Notes: a model not told the origin generated them from the letters alone. Numbered from the stretch's first letter, positions 1-10,163 are shown. The stretch is DNA of 48,475 nt from Dehalococcoidia bacterium (GCA_011192005.1 DUFB01000084.1:1-48475); one strand, 5' to 3'. Numbers and translations: made by a program.

Positions 1-994
1 GCTCCCCGAACGACCGCCGCTTTTCCTCATCCCCGAGCAGTTCGTTAATCCTGTTAATAAATTCCTGTGGGTTGCCGGGTTCAATTACAAATCCATTCTT
101 TCCATCTTGAATGGCATTTTTTATATCTTCCGGGCCAGCAGCAACCACCGGCAGCCCGCACGAAGCTGCCTCAAGAGAAACAAGCCCGAATCCTTCCATG
201 TGATCTTTTTCTGGCATATTGGGCATCACGAAGATATCCGCCGCGTTATAGAGCAGCCTCAGCATATCATCGTCAGCCATGCCGACCAGGAATACATCGT
301 TTTGCAGGTTATGTTTTTCGATGGATTTTCTGATATCGGGCTCCAGCACTCCGGAGCCGGCGATAACATATACCCTTGTATCATCCGCAAGCTGTGGCAT
401 TACCTCTTCTACAAACCAGTCGATTCCTTTCTTCGCCACGAACCTTCCTACCGTAAGCAGTATTTTCTTCTCACCCAGGTCTGTTTTTATAAAGTCAGCC
501 AGTTCCGCTCTTAGCTCGGGTTTCTCGGTACCGACGTAAAATTCATCGGAAATCCCGTTAGCAATAACCGCCGTTTTTTCAGCTATAATTCCCCGGTTGC
601 AGCACGCTTCAAGGATAGCCTGGCTAACGCAGACTATCCTGTCCATTCGCTGGAGACATCTGAGAATCACAAACTGGTACAGGCGATTGCTATAAGTAAT
701 ATCCCTGCCGTGCAATGTAATTACTACCGGTTTCCTGGTGAACAGCTTGAATATCACTCCCAAAGGCGCCAGTACGCCGTCCTGGAGGTATATCACCTGT
801 ATTTTCTCGGTGAGTAAAGACCACATGCCCCTGAAAAAGAACCAGGGTAAAACAAAGGGTAGCCATTTATTCGAGCCACCCCATTTTATAAGCTTCACTT
901 GCGTTATTTGTGATAGATGCCTGCTGAGCTCAAAAGCCGCTCTTTGCATCCCTCCTTTCGAAGGGGGGAACTTCCGCGTGATGAACAGAACCAT
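1..994 (-). CDS. GT4-family glycosyltransferase (C-terminus cut by window edge)
   Basis: Reverse-strand translation reads MVLFITRKFPPSKGGMQRAAFELSRHL...VGRFVAKKGIDWFVEEVMPQL...EGFGLVSLEAASCGLPVVA...GKNGFVIEPGNPQEFINRINELL, typical of GT4. Open at the window edge, so absent from the ORF track. Confidence 0.85.
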   Translation of the reverse strand, partial: MVLFITRKFPPSKGGMQRAAFELSRHLSQITQVKLIKWGGSNKWLPFVLPWFFFRGMWSLLTEKIQVIYLQDGVLAPLGVIFKLFTRKPVVITLHGRDITYSNRLYQFVILRCLQRMDRIVCVSQAILEACCNRGIIAEKTAVIANGISDEFYVGTEKPELRAELADFIKTDLGEKKILLTVGRFVAKKGIDWFVEEVMPQLADDTRVYVIAGSGVLEPDIRKSIEKHNLQNDVFLVGMADDDMLRLLYNAADIFVMPNMPEKDHMEGFGLVSLEAASCGLPVVAAGPEDIKNAIQDGKNGFVIEPGNPQEFINRINELLGDEEKRRSFGE

Positions 995-1940
995 TGCTAC
1001 TCCCGTTCTTTTTAAGCCTGTAGAGGATTTCCTCGCTCAGGCGCCGCTGATTATTCAGCATATGCATAAACACTCCCAGCCCGCCCATACCCAGTCCGAT
1101 TATGATCAATAATGAAGCTAAAATGGTCGAAGGTACGTAAGGTGATACCGTTCCTGTATTGATAAAGTGAACCAGCACTCTTATTCCGTAACCCAGCCCG
1201 ATTATCGTGAATATCCCGCCGATAAACGAAAAGAACCTGAGAGGATAGTAATCAAGATAGGTGCTGATGATTGTCGCTCCTGCCTTAAAGGCGTAAGAGC
1301 CCAGGCCGTTAATAAGCCTGGACTTTCCTTTTCTTTCCCTGAATTCAACGGGCACCTGTTCTATCTGCAGGTCTTTATGACTGGCCTGGATTATCGTTTC
1401 CTGTACGTGCGTATATTTCCCGAACAGATTCAATCTCAATACCGCTTCTCTGGAGAATGCCCGGAAGCCTGTCTGGGAATCCTTTATCGGCAGACCTGAA
1501 AGCCTCCTGGTAACCCAGGTAGCCAGTTTATTCCCCAGTCTGTTACCTCTGGGCATGAAATCCAGTTTATCGATGTCTCTCCACCCGAATACTATATCGG
1601 CTTTACCATCAAGTATCGGCCTTATCAGGTCAGGGATCTGCGCCGGATTGTACTGCCCGTCAGCATCGATATTTACTATAATGTCGGCATCTCTTTCGAG
1701 TGCCCTGTCAATTCCGTCTCTGAAGGTAACTCCCAATCCCTTGTTTGCCCTGTGGGAGATAATCTCATCAACCCCACTGAGTAAAGCCTCGCGACTGGTG
1801 TTATCGGTAGAGCCGTCGTCTATCAAGATTACTTCAACAGAGTCCACTTTATCTATATTCCGGGGAATCTCTTTTAGTACCCCGGCGATAGTATTCTCCT
1901 CGTTATAGGCTGGTATGGTAACAACTAATTTCAACAGCAA
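930..1940 (-). CDS. GT2-family glycosyltransferase, dolichyl/polyprenyl-phosphate mannosyltransferase-like with C-terminal TM segments
   Basis: VVTIPAYNEENTIAGVLKEI, VILIDDGSTDNT, VNIDADGQYNP, DSQTGFRAFSREA; hydrophobic C-terminus. Confidence 0.9.
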   Translation of the reverse strand: MLLKLVVTIPAYNEENTIAGVLKEIPRNIDKVDSVEVILIDDGSTDNTSREALLSGVDEIISHRANKGLGVTFRDGIDRALERDADIIVNIDADGQYNPAQIPDLIRPILDGKADIVFGWRDIDKLDFMPRGNRLGNKLATWVTRRLSGLPIKDSQTGFRAFSREAVLRLNLFGKYTHVQETIIQASHKDLQIEQVPVEFRERKGKSRLINGLGSYAFKAGATIISTYLDYYPLRFFSFIGGIFTIIGLGYGIRVLVHFINTGTVSPYVPSTILASLLIIIGLGMGGLGVFMHMLNNQRRLSEEILYRLKKNGSSNGSVHHAEVPPFERRDAKSGF

Positions 1941-2141
1941 TATTCCTCAGTTTTTTATCTTATTTTTAACTCCCGTTCCAAGTAGAAAAGGGTATTCGAA
2001 TTCGTATATTCATCATAATTAGCCAAATGGCGATTGTCAAGAATATCAGAGATGATAGATGTAGCAAGTAAATGAAACCGAAAACAAAAATCGATACTGA
2101 AATACACCCGAGCTCTAGAGAAAAAGGGGAAATTGTTAAAT

Positions 2142-2188
2142 AATGGTGAGCCGCGGAGGACTCGAACCTCCAACCGGTTGATAAAGAG
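2142..2188 (-). repeat. Partial tRNA-Lys copy (3' half), candidate att-like direct repeat
   Basis: aatggtgagccgcggaggactcgaacctccaaccggttgataaagag matches 9938-9984 with 2 mismatches in 47; homology stops in the anticodon region and no D arm or 5' acceptor strand follows. Confidence 0.85.
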
Positions 2189-2869
2189 GAGATCTTCCCA
2201 GATAAACATAAAAAAATAAACACATTTTTACGCCTGAAATTTTATTTTAAATGATAGAACAAAAATCAGAATCACACTATTACATCTATTTACTATTAGG
2301 TAGTATACCCAGAACACTGTTTTTTATCTACGCTCCCAAACTCTTCCCTCTATTAGATCTATAGAATAACCCTTTAAAAAGAGTGAGTTGCAGGTAAGCC
2401 ATGTTGTCTCTAGCTAAGCAGTTTTTATATCCGTCAGGGTATGATAGGCTACACATACTACCGTTTTATTGGGTTATAGTACCAAAGACGGCGTTAGACC
2501 CGGAGCAGTTATCTGTGATATCATATTATAGGTCTATACGGGAAGGAGTGAGAAGCAAACAGGAGGGAGATAGAAGCGTGATCTGAAGTTAATATATAGG
2601 CATTTTGTCTGGGGGCTAGCATTCTATCCGTCGATGAATTGTTCCTCACCCTGTTAATTCTAGAGGCCAATAGATTAGGCAGTCCGTCAGCAGCGAGCTG
2701 TTTATAACTTTCAGATTGTTATCTCTGTTTTCCAAATATACCCCACTCACCCCATATTATATTAACCCCCTCTCAGTTTTTCTATAGCCTTCATATCTGA
2801 TTTTCCTTTGTTATAGTAAAGTCAGGAAAATAATATGCCTATTGTCTGTTCTATTGTTCACGCCGGACA

Positions 2870-3538
2870 ATGAGCGATATTCTTACATACCAGATTGAAA
2901 AACAGGAAGTCTTACACCGCATTGGTTACAGAGATGCGGAAAATATATCGATCCATATCGATACGCTGGTGGATGATTACCTCGATAATTATCACGATTT
3001 CATCATGCCGTCGTTCTCACGCATATATCAGGATATCGGAGAAGTTACCACCGATAAAGTACGTATTGACAGTGTTACTTTTCAAAGCAGTGTTCTCACC
3101 CGAATGCTCCAACGCTGCCAGCGTATTGCTGTGTTCGTTCTGACCATCGGTGATTACCTTGAAGAACTAGTAGCTTATCTTGCTACTCAAGAAATGGTAC
3201 TTCAGGCTACCGTCCTTGATGCCGTCGGTTCCGGCGCCGTGGAAAAATTCGCCAAGGATATCGAGGCAGAGATAAGGCGAGAAGCGGCAGAGGAAGGTCG
3301 GGTCGTCAGCCGCCGTTTCAGTCCCGGCTATTGCGATTGGGATATTACTCAGCAGAAGATACTATTTCATCTTCTTGATGGTAATACCGCCGGCGTTACT
3401 CTGACGGAAAATATGTTGATGACACCGCGTAAATCCGTATCTGGTATCGTCGGTATCGGATTACCGGGAAGAGATATTGAAGAATACAATCCTTGCCTGA
3501 CATGCCGGAAAAAAGACTGCCCGGGTCGGAGGAGATGA
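2870..3538 (+). CDS. Stand-alone vitamin B12-dependent methionine synthase activation-domain-like protein (corrinoid reactivation candidate)
   Basis: RRFSPGYCDWDITQQKILFHLLDG...LMTPRKSVSGIVGIGLPG resembles the MetH activation domain; sits directly upstream of the methyltransferases. Confidence 0.8.
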   Translation: MSDILTYQIEKQEVLHRIGYRDAENISIHIDTLVDDYLDNYHDFIMPSFSRIYQDIGEVTTDKVRIDSVTFQSSVLTRMLQRCQRIAVFVLTIGDYLEELVAYLATQEMVLQATVLDAVGSGAVEKFAKDIEAEIRREAAEEGRVVSRRFSPGYCDWDITQQKILFHLLDGNTAGVTLTENMLMTPRKSVSGIVGIGLPGRDIEEYNPCLTCRKKDCPGRRR

Positions 3539-3548
3539 TACTTGTAGG

Positions 3549-4988
3549 ATGATTCGAAAAGGGCTGGTCGGAGGCAGCTATCAACCTCTAACCTCCGGGG
3601 AAATCGACCGTATAAACGAGACGGTACTGCGTATCATTGAGGAAATCGGCTGTGAAGTCAATTCCGAAGCGGCACTGGAAGCTCTGGAAGATGCCGGCGC
3701 CAGAATAGACAGAAAGAAGCGGCATGTACAGTTCTCCCGGGAGAAAGCCCTTGAACTGATAGCTAAAGCACCCTCCGAGATTACCCTTTACGGACGTGAT
3801 AAAAAGCATGATATCTACCTGGCTGGCACCCGGGTTTACACGGGCACCGGAGGGACCGCTCTTAACATCTACGAACCTTCGACCGGAGAGAGACGCCCCG
3901 CCAACCTCGACGACCTTAAAAACATCATCGGACTGGTGGATAAACTAGACAACATTCACCTTTTACTCTTACCCACCTACCCCAATGAGTTGTCGACAAA
4001 GCGAGTGGACGTTAACCGCTTCTTTGCCGGGCTGGACAATACCACCAAGCATATTATGGGTGGCGTTTACACGCCAAACGGACTGAAGCAGGTCATCAAG
4101 ATGGCAGAAATTGTAGCCGGTTCTCCGGAGAATTTGAGAGCGCGCCCCCTGATATCCATCATTACCTGCGTTATCAGCCCCTTCGTTATCGATGCCTATT
4201 ACGGCGACCTTATCGTGGCTACCGCTAAAAGCGGTATCCCGGTGGTCTGTCCTGCCGAACCTTTATGCGGGGCGACCTCGCCGGTAACCCTCGCCGCCAC
4301 CGTAGCCGTGCAGACGGTCGATTCTCTGATGGGGATTATTCTGACCCAGGCTGTAAATCCGGGCACTCCGGCTATCTTCGGCTCGGTTGCCACCAGCACC
4401 GACCTGAGCGACTATAAATACATCGCCGGCTCGGTGGAAATGGGCTTGCTCAATGCCGCCGGTGCCCAGATGGCGCAGTTCTATAGATTACCCTACTACG
4501 CCACGGGCGGCATGACCGATTCCAAGACGCTCGATGCCCAGGCTGGCTACGAATCGGCGATAACCAACCTTCTCTGTGCCCTGTCCGGCGCCAATTTCAT
4601 CCACGACGCCGCGGGACTGATGGAGTTCGCACTGACAGTGTGCTACGAGAAATACGTTATTGATAACGATATCCTGGGGATGGTCATGCGGGCGGTTGAG
4701 GGTATCCGTGTGAATGATGATACGCTTGCTTTTGACCTCATCAAGGAAATAGGGCCGGGTGGCAACTTTGTCACTGCCAAGCACACGCGGCGTCACATGC
4801 GTAAAGAGCATTACCAGCCCACGCTGAGCGACCGTAATTACCGCGATAAATGGGAGAGCACCGGGCGAAAGGATACCTGGCAAAAAGCCTCGGAGACAGT
4901 ACGGAGAATTCTGAAAAACCATAATGTAAGACTGCCAGAAGAAGTCAGGAACAGAGTTCTCAGGGAGATCAAGGGCATCATAGCCTGA
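3549..4988 (+). CDS. MttB-superfamily (trimethylamine methyltransferase family) corrinoid methyltransferase, paralogue 1
   Basis: 479 aa uninterrupted; TGTGGTALNIYEPSTGERRPANLDDLKNIIGLVDKLDNI, NTTKHIMGG, VNPGTPAIFGSV. Next to corrinoid protein and second paralogue. Confidence 0.85.
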   Translation: MIRKGLVGGSYQPLTSGEIDRINETVLRIIEEIGCEVNSEAALEALEDAGARIDRKKRHVQFSREKALELIAKAPSEITLYGRDKKHDIYLAGTRVYTGTGGTALNIYEPSTGERRPANLDDLKNIIGLVDKLDNIHLLLLPTYPNELSTKRVDVNRFFAGLDNTTKHIMGGVYTPNGLKQVIKMAEIVAGSPENLRARPLISIITCVISPFVIDAYYGDLIVATAKSGIPVVCPAEPLCGATSPVTLAATVAVQTVDSLMGIILTQAVNPGTPAIFGSVATSTDLSDYKYIAGSVEMGLLNAAGAQMAQFYRLPYYATGGMTDSKTLDAQAGYESAITNLLCALSGANFIHDAAGLMEFALTVCYEKYVIDNDILGMVMRAVEGIRVNDDTLAFDLIKEIGPGGNFVTAKHTRRHMRKEHYQPTLSDRNYRDKWESTGRKDTWQKASETVRRILKNHNVRLPEEVRNRVLREIKGIIA

Positions 4989-5007
4989 GGCAGCAAGGAG
5001 GGGTAAA

Positions 5008-6555
5008 ATGCCCAGAGAAGGAATATTGATAAAAAAGCCAATAGAACGTCTTACCGGTGAGCAGGTGCAGCAGATTCACGATGCGTCTATAACGATATTA
5101 CGAGATCCCGGCCTGCTGTGTTTCAACCGCCGGGCGGCCGAGGTCTTCCGGAGTCATGGCGCGGAAGTTGGTGATATATCAGGGTCCAGTACCCCGAGCT
5201 GGACGGTTAAAATCCCGGGAAAGCTTGTTACAGATGCTCTCGATAAAGCCCCCTCGACGATAACGCTGGGAGCAAGGAACCCGGATAACGTCCTGGTTAT
5301 AAAGGGGGATGAGCCCCGCGTGTACTACATCACCGGCTCGGAGACAAACACCTGGCTGGATGTGGATTTCCCTGCTTACGTCAGTAAAACAGATTCGTCC
5401 AGAGAAAAGCGAATCCCCGAATTCAAGCCGCGACGTGGCACGGTGGCTGACCTGTGCGCCTCGGCGCACGTCTGCGAGCATTTGGAAACCGTTGACGGAT
5501 ATATCCGGACGGTTAATATCCAGGATAAAGAAATTAACGAAACGAACAAGGACGTGAATAAATTTTTCGCCTGCCTGAACAACACCACCAAGCATGTACA
5601 GTCCGGCCTGACCAAACTGGCACAGCTCGATAACGTGGTGAAAATGGCGGAGATAATAGCAGGCGGAAAAGATAAGCTGCAAGAAAATCCGCTTGTTTCC
5701 TTCATTACCTGCCTGGTGAAAAGCCCGCTTCAGTTCGTTGATAATACCACCGAGACCTTTATCGAGGTCTGCCAGCGGGGTCTGCCCGTCGTCGTTTCCT
5801 CTTCACCGCAGGCGGGAACATCAGCCCCCATCAAGGAAGCGGGTATCATGGCGCAGATAAACGCCGAGGTTCTGGCCGGCATCACCCTGGGTCAGCTGGT
5901 CAACCCGGGCACCCCGGTGCTTTACGGTAGCGTGCCGGTGCGGGCGCGCATGGATACCCTCGGTGATTCCTACGGCTCTATCGAGACCACGCAGTACAAT
6001 ATCGACTGCGTGCAGATGGCACGCTTCTATAATCTTCCTAACTACTCGACTTCAGGTGTATGCGATACCAAGATTCCCGGTCAGCAATCGACGGTGGAGC
6101 GGTTGTTTTCCGATATCTTGGTAACGCTGAGCGGTCCGCAGTTCCTTCACTGCGCCTTCGGGCTGCTGGACTGCAACGCCGTATTTTGCCTGCTCCAGGC
6201 CGTCCTCGATGATGCACATTTCAAGATGATTAAAAACTTCCTGAGAGAACCCCGCATTAACGAAACTGAGCTGGCCGATATCAGGAAGCAGATAACCGAC
6301 GTCGTGGCTACACCGCAGAAGATGTTCATTAACTATATCCGCCCGGTGATGCGGAGCGGTGAAATATCACTCCCTTATCCCTTTGAGGGAGAAGGCGACG
6401 ATGATGATGTGTTTTATCTAGCTAACGAGCGAATGAAAGAGCTACTGGCGAAGCCTGTAGAACACATTGACGAAGCGACCACCCAGAGAATATTCAACGA
6501 AATACCCGGTCTGCTGCCCGGGCTCAATTTCTATGAAAGGGAGAACCAATCATGA
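5008..6555 (+). CDS. MttB-superfamily corrinoid methyltransferase, paralogue 2
   Basis: 515 aa uninterrupted; shares NTTKHVQSG, VVKMAEIIAGG, LVNPGTPVLYGSV with paralogue 1. Confidence 0.85.
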   Translation: MPREGILIKKPIERLTGEQVQQIHDASITILRDPGLLCFNRRAAEVFRSHGAEVGDISGSSTPSWTVKIPGKLVTDALDKAPSTITLGARNPDNVLVIKGDEPRVYYITGSETNTWLDVDFPAYVSKTDSSREKRIPEFKPRRGTVADLCASAHVCEHLETVDGYIRTVNIQDKEINETNKDVNKFFACLNNTTKHVQSGLTKLAQLDNVVKMAEIIAGGKDKLQENPLVSFITCLVKSPLQFVDNTTETFIEVCQRGLPVVVSSSPQAGTSAPIKEAGIMAQINAEVLAGITLGQLVNPGTPVLYGSVPVRARMDTLGDSYGSIETTQYNIDCVQMARFYNLPNYSTSGVCDTKIPGQQSTVERLFSDILVTLSGPQFLHCAFGLLDCNAVFCLLQAVLDDAHFKMIKNFLREPRINETELADIRKQITDVVATPQKMFINYIRPVMRSGEISLPYPFEGEGDDDDVFYLANERMKELLAKPVEHIDEATTQRIFNEIPGLLPGLNFYERENQS

Positions 6556-7247
6556 GTATGGCAAATCTGCTGGAAAAACTGAAAGAGAACGTAATACAGG
6601 GACGTAAAACCAGCGAGGACATCGGCATCGATGAATCGCTGACGGGAACGCCGGGCGTTGTCGAGATGGTGGAGGAGGCACTGGAGGCGGATATCCCGGC
6701 CGAGGAACTGATTACAAGCTCGCTGACGGCCGGCATGGAAGTGGTCGGTGAAAAATTCTCCAGTAAGGAATATTACATCCCGGATATGCTGGCGTCGGCG
6801 GATGCCGTCGGCGCGGCCATGGAAATCCTCAAGCCACATCTTGAAAAAGCTAACGTCCCGACACGCGGGAAAATCGTCCTGGCTACCGTCAAGGGCGATA
6901 TTCACGATATCGGCAAGAACATCGTCGCCATCCTGCTTAAGGGTGCCGGCTACGAGGTCGTCGACCTTGGTATCGATGTGCCGGAGGATAAAATCATCGA
7001 GACGGTGCGCAGCGAAAAGCCGGACTATCTCGGTCTCTCCGCCCTGCTCACCACCACCATGACAGAGATGCCGTTGGTGATAAAGGCTCTCGAGGAGAAC
7101 AGTCTGAGGGATAGTGTCAAGATACTTATCGGCGGGGCTGCCGTTTCTGAGGAATACGCTATGGAAATCGGCGCCGATGCCTTCTGTGCTGACGGCTTCC
7201 AGGCTATCAAGGTGCTGGAAGAAATGGAAAAAGCAAACGGTAAGTAA
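6552..7247 (+). CDS. Methyltransferase cognate corrinoid (B12-binding) protein, MtbC/MttC-like
   Basis: GDIHDIGKNIVAILLKGAGYEVVDLGIDVP (DxHxxG cobalamin-binding motif); N-terminal helical cap. Confidence 0.92.
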   Translation: MSMANLLEKLKENVIQGRKTSEDIGIDESLTGTPGVVEMVEEALEADIPAEELITSSLTAGMEVVGEKFSSKEYYIPDMLASADAVGAAMEILKPHLEKANVPTRGKIVLATVKGDIHDIGKNIVAILLKGAGYEVVDLGIDVPEDKIIETVRSEKPDYLGLSALLTTTMTEMPLVIKALEENSLRDSVKILIGGAAVSEEYAMEIGADAFCADGFQAIKVLEEMEKANGK

Positions 7248-7280
7248 AAAGAAACGAATATGTAATTTGGAGATTGTTTT

Positions 7281-8894
7281 ATGTGCGGAATAGCTGGATG
7301 TTTTGGAAAAAAAGATTCGGAAACAATTAACCGAATGCTCGATGCATTGCCCCACCGCGGTCCCGATGACCGGGGTATACATACCTTTAACAACACCGTA
7401 TTCGGCCATACCAGGTTGTCCATCGTGGATGTGATGAAGGGGCACCAGCCCATATTGGCCGAAGACGGGCGGATCGGCATAATCTGCAACGGGGAAATAT
7501 ATAATTTTAGAGCACTCAGAGATAAACTTGTTGAAAAATATGCATTTACTACGGAGTCGGATACCGAGGTTATCCTGCACCTCTACCGCGAAAAAGGTCC
7601 TGACTGCGTCAGGGAGCTGGACGGTATGTTCTCCTTCGCTATTTTCAGCGGGGACGACTATATGCTGGCGCGCGACCCCATCGGCATCAAGCCGCTTTAC
7701 TACGGATATGTCGATGGTAATCTCTACTTTACTTCCGAACTGGGCGCCATGACCCTGGCCGGCGTCGATGAAGTACATGAGTTTCCGGCCGGTTACTACT
7801 ACACCCCGTCGGAAGGTTTTGTCCAGTACTACCAGATACCACCGATTGAAGACGATATACTTACCGACATCGAGGAAGCCAAGCAGCTAATTAGGGATAC
7901 CTTCATCACCTCGGTGAAAAAGCGCCTGCTGGCGGATAAAGAAATACATGTTGGCTCGTTTTGTAGCGGCGGCATCGATTCCAGCCTGGTGGCTGCCATC
8001 GCCGCCGAGGAAATCCCCCACCTGCACACTTTCGTCGTCGGGATGAAAGACGTTAAAGGCGAGGAAAGCGACGACCTTAAAGCCTCCCGAATCGCCGCCG
8101 AACATATCGGTTCCACCCACCACGAGCTTATCTTTACCGAAGATGAATACTACGAGGCACTTCCGATTGTCATCAAGAAGCTGGAGAGCTATGACCCCTC
8201 GCTGGTACGCTGCGCCGTTCCCTGCTACTTCACCTGCAAGCTGGCGGCGGAGTACGTGACCGTAGTGCTGACTGGTGAGGGTGCTGATGAGCTGTTTACC
8301 GGTTACCATTACATGAAACACTATCCGACGGATGTGCTTAACAGGGAAGCCCACCGCTGCATCGGCAACCTGCACAACATCAACCTCCAGCGTGCCGACC
8401 GCATGGGTATGCTGTTTTCCCTGGAACTGCGGGTGCCGTTCCTTGACACAGCAATGATTGACCTGGCGATGAAAGTCCCTCCCGAACTCAAGATAAAGGA
8501 ATCGGAAAAAGTCGGCGACAAGATAGAGAAGTGGATTCTCCGCCAGGCTTTCCAGGATACCGGTTATCTCCCCGATGATATTCTCTGGCGATACAAAGTG
8601 CAGTATACCCAGGGAGCCGGCTGCGAAGACCTGGGTGAAAAACTCGCCAACAGTGAAATAACCGAAGATGAATACGAGCGGCTTAAGGCTGAAAATCCTC
8701 AAGCTACTCTCAACAGCAAGGAAGCCGCTTACTATTTTAAAATATTCCGCCAGTACCACCCGCAGGACTCGGTTCTCGGGTCTATCGGCATCTGGACCGG
8801 ATTCGATTTCACCGAGGAGAGGGAAAAAGTGCGAGGTACCATGGACGGCGATTTGAAACATGTCCGCGAGGAAACATCGACCGGGGCCAAGTAA
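7281..8894 (+). CDS. asnB: Glutamine-hydrolysing asparagine synthetase family protein
   Basis: MCGIAGCFG (N-terminal Cys nucleophile), PHRGPDDRG, GHTRLSIVD, SGGIDSSLVAA PP-loop, LTGEGADELFTGY. Confidence 0.92.
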   Translation: MCGIAGCFGKKDSETINRMLDALPHRGPDDRGIHTFNNTVFGHTRLSIVDVMKGHQPILAEDGRIGIICNGEIYNFRALRDKLVEKYAFTTESDTEVILHLYREKGPDCVRELDGMFSFAIFSGDDYMLARDPIGIKPLYYGYVDGNLYFTSELGAMTLAGVDEVHEFPAGYYYTPSEGFVQYYQIPPIEDDILTDIEEAKQLIRDTFITSVKKRLLADKEIHVGSFCSGGIDSSLVAAIAAEEIPHLHTFVVGMKDVKGEESDDLKASRIAAEHIGSTHHELIFTEDEYYEALPIVIKKLESYDPSLVRCAVPCYFTCKLAAEYVTVVLTGEGADELFTGYHYMKHYPTDVLNREAHRCIGNLHNINLQRADRMGMLFSLELRVPFLDTAMIDLAMKVPPELKIKESEKVGDKIEKWILRQAFQDTGYLPDDILWRYKVQYTQGAGCEDLGEKLANSEITEDEYERLKAENPQATLNSKEAAYYFKIFRQYHPQDSVLGSIGIWTGFDFTEEREKVRGTMDGDLKHVREETSTGAK

Positions 8895-8896
8895 CA

Positions 8897-9745
8897 ATGA
8901 AGCTTACTATCCTTGGTTCGGGTGGCTGCATGGTGATTCCAAAACCGCTATGCGGCTGCCGGGTCTGCCGGGAAGCACGCCGGAAGGGTATCCCATACTC
9001 CCGAGGCGGTCCGGCTGCTTTTTTACATGATGCCAACTTGTTAATAGATTCGCCGGCTGAAATCACCACTCAGCTAAACCGCGAAAACATTCGACATATC
9101 CGGTACCTGATGTTGACACACCTCGATCCCGACCACGTCGAGGGACTGCGGGTTGTGGAACAAATAGTCCTGGACTTCCGAACCTGGTGTTCCTATCCTG
9201 AAAAACGAATAACGCTTCTGCTCCCCGAGCAACTCGAAACGCCTCTACACGAAATCTCCACCCAGTACGGGCCGGCTATAGTACATTATACAGAAAGCGG
9301 CTTTATCGAATTGGTAGCATTTAAGGAACGGGCATGTGCTGGCGATGTCAATATCACTGCCATACCCGTAGAACGCAATCGAAAGAAAGCCTTCATCTAT
9401 GTCTATGAAAAAGACGGGAAAAAGCTAGTCTACGCACCGTGCGATATCAAACCTTTCCCGGAAGAACGTCGTGAGGTGAAAGATGCAGACGTACTTGTTA
9501 TTCAGCCGGGTATTTTCGAAACCGATCTGCGGCACGGCTTCTGTTATCCAGCGGACCATATTTCCCGGAGAACACTTTATACCTTTGAGGAAACGTTGGC
9601 GCTTGCGTCTCGTATTCGTGCGAAACAGACGGTATTTGTACATCTCGAGGAGTACTGGCACCGAAGTTATGATAACTACTTGCAACTCGAACAAGAGCAC
9701 GATGATATTCATTTTGCGTATGATGGGATGAAAGTGTGTCTGTAA
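8897..9745 (+). CDS. Metallo-beta-lactamase-fold hydrolase, PhnP-like
   Basis: MKLTILGSGGCMVIPKPLCGCRVCREARRKG, LLIDSPAEI, LTHLDPDHVEGL. Confidence 0.85.
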   Translation: MKLTILGSGGCMVIPKPLCGCRVCREARRKGIPYSRGGPAAFLHDANLLIDSPAEITTQLNRENIRHIRYLMLTHLDPDHVEGLRVVEQIVLDFRTWCSYPEKRITLLLPEQLETPLHEISTQYGPAIVHYTESGFIELVAFKERACAGDVNITAIPVERNRKKAFIYVYEKDGKKLVYAPCDIKPFPEERREVKDADVLVIQPGIFETDLRHGFCYPADHISRRTLYTFEETLALASRIRAKQTVFVHLEEYWHRSYDNYLQLEQEHDDIHFAYDGMKVCL

Positions 9746-9819
9746 ACAGGAGTATTGGTGTAGTTCAACAAGTTAATTTTAAAAGTAGGCAGAGTTATCA
9801 TACGTGGAAGAGGGTAATA

Positions 9820-9873
9820 GTTAAGCAGTTTGTTAAGCAAAATTGGGGCTAAAATCGCATATTTTGTTAAGCA
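9820..9873. repeat. Three GTTAAGCA repeats inside an imperfect inverted repeat
   Basis: GTTAAGCA at 9820-9827, 9832-9839 and 9866-9873; outer arms gcagtttg/caaactgc, inner arms caaaat/attttg. Confidence 0.7.
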
Positions 9874-9939
9874 AACTGCCGAGTATACTGACTAAACTGA
9901 AAGGAGTACTGAAAAAATGGGTCTAATTAGCCTTAAAAA

Positions 9940-10015
9940 TGGTGAGCCGCGGAGGACTCGAACCTCCAACCGGCTGATTAAGAGTCAGCTGCTCTGCCAG
10001 TTGAGCTAGCGGCCC
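9940..10015 (-). tRNA. tRNA-Lys(CTT), CCA encoded
   Basis: Reverse strand folds as a cloverleaf: GGGCCGC acceptor, GCTC/GAGC D stem, GCTGA-CTCTTAA-TCAGC anticodon arm, GGAGG-TTCGAGT-CCTCC T arm, GCGGCTC-A-CCA end. Confidence 0.95.
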
Positions 10016-10163
10016 GAAGACATCTGAGTTTCATTTTATCATCAATAAACTCATTATCGCAAGCTGGGTCGAGCCTGCTCGGGAACAGGGAAGATAAAAA
10101 ATAAACTTTCCCGCGAAATGCGGAGGAGTCATTTCTATCATATTCTATCCGGTTGAATGACGT

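Noticed and set aside
1955-2223. Two short minus-strand ORFs over the tRNA fragment
   Set aside because: They translate through the tRNA-derived repeat and low-complexity AT-rich DNA; no coding support.
2401-2586. 61-aa ORF in the AT-rich left part of the island
   Set aside because: No recognisable family, weak start context and unusual composition; likely non-coding.
3549-6555. Possible pyrrolysine-containing MttB
   Set aside because: Both MttB-family ORFs run through without an in-frame TAG, so amber read-through is not required.
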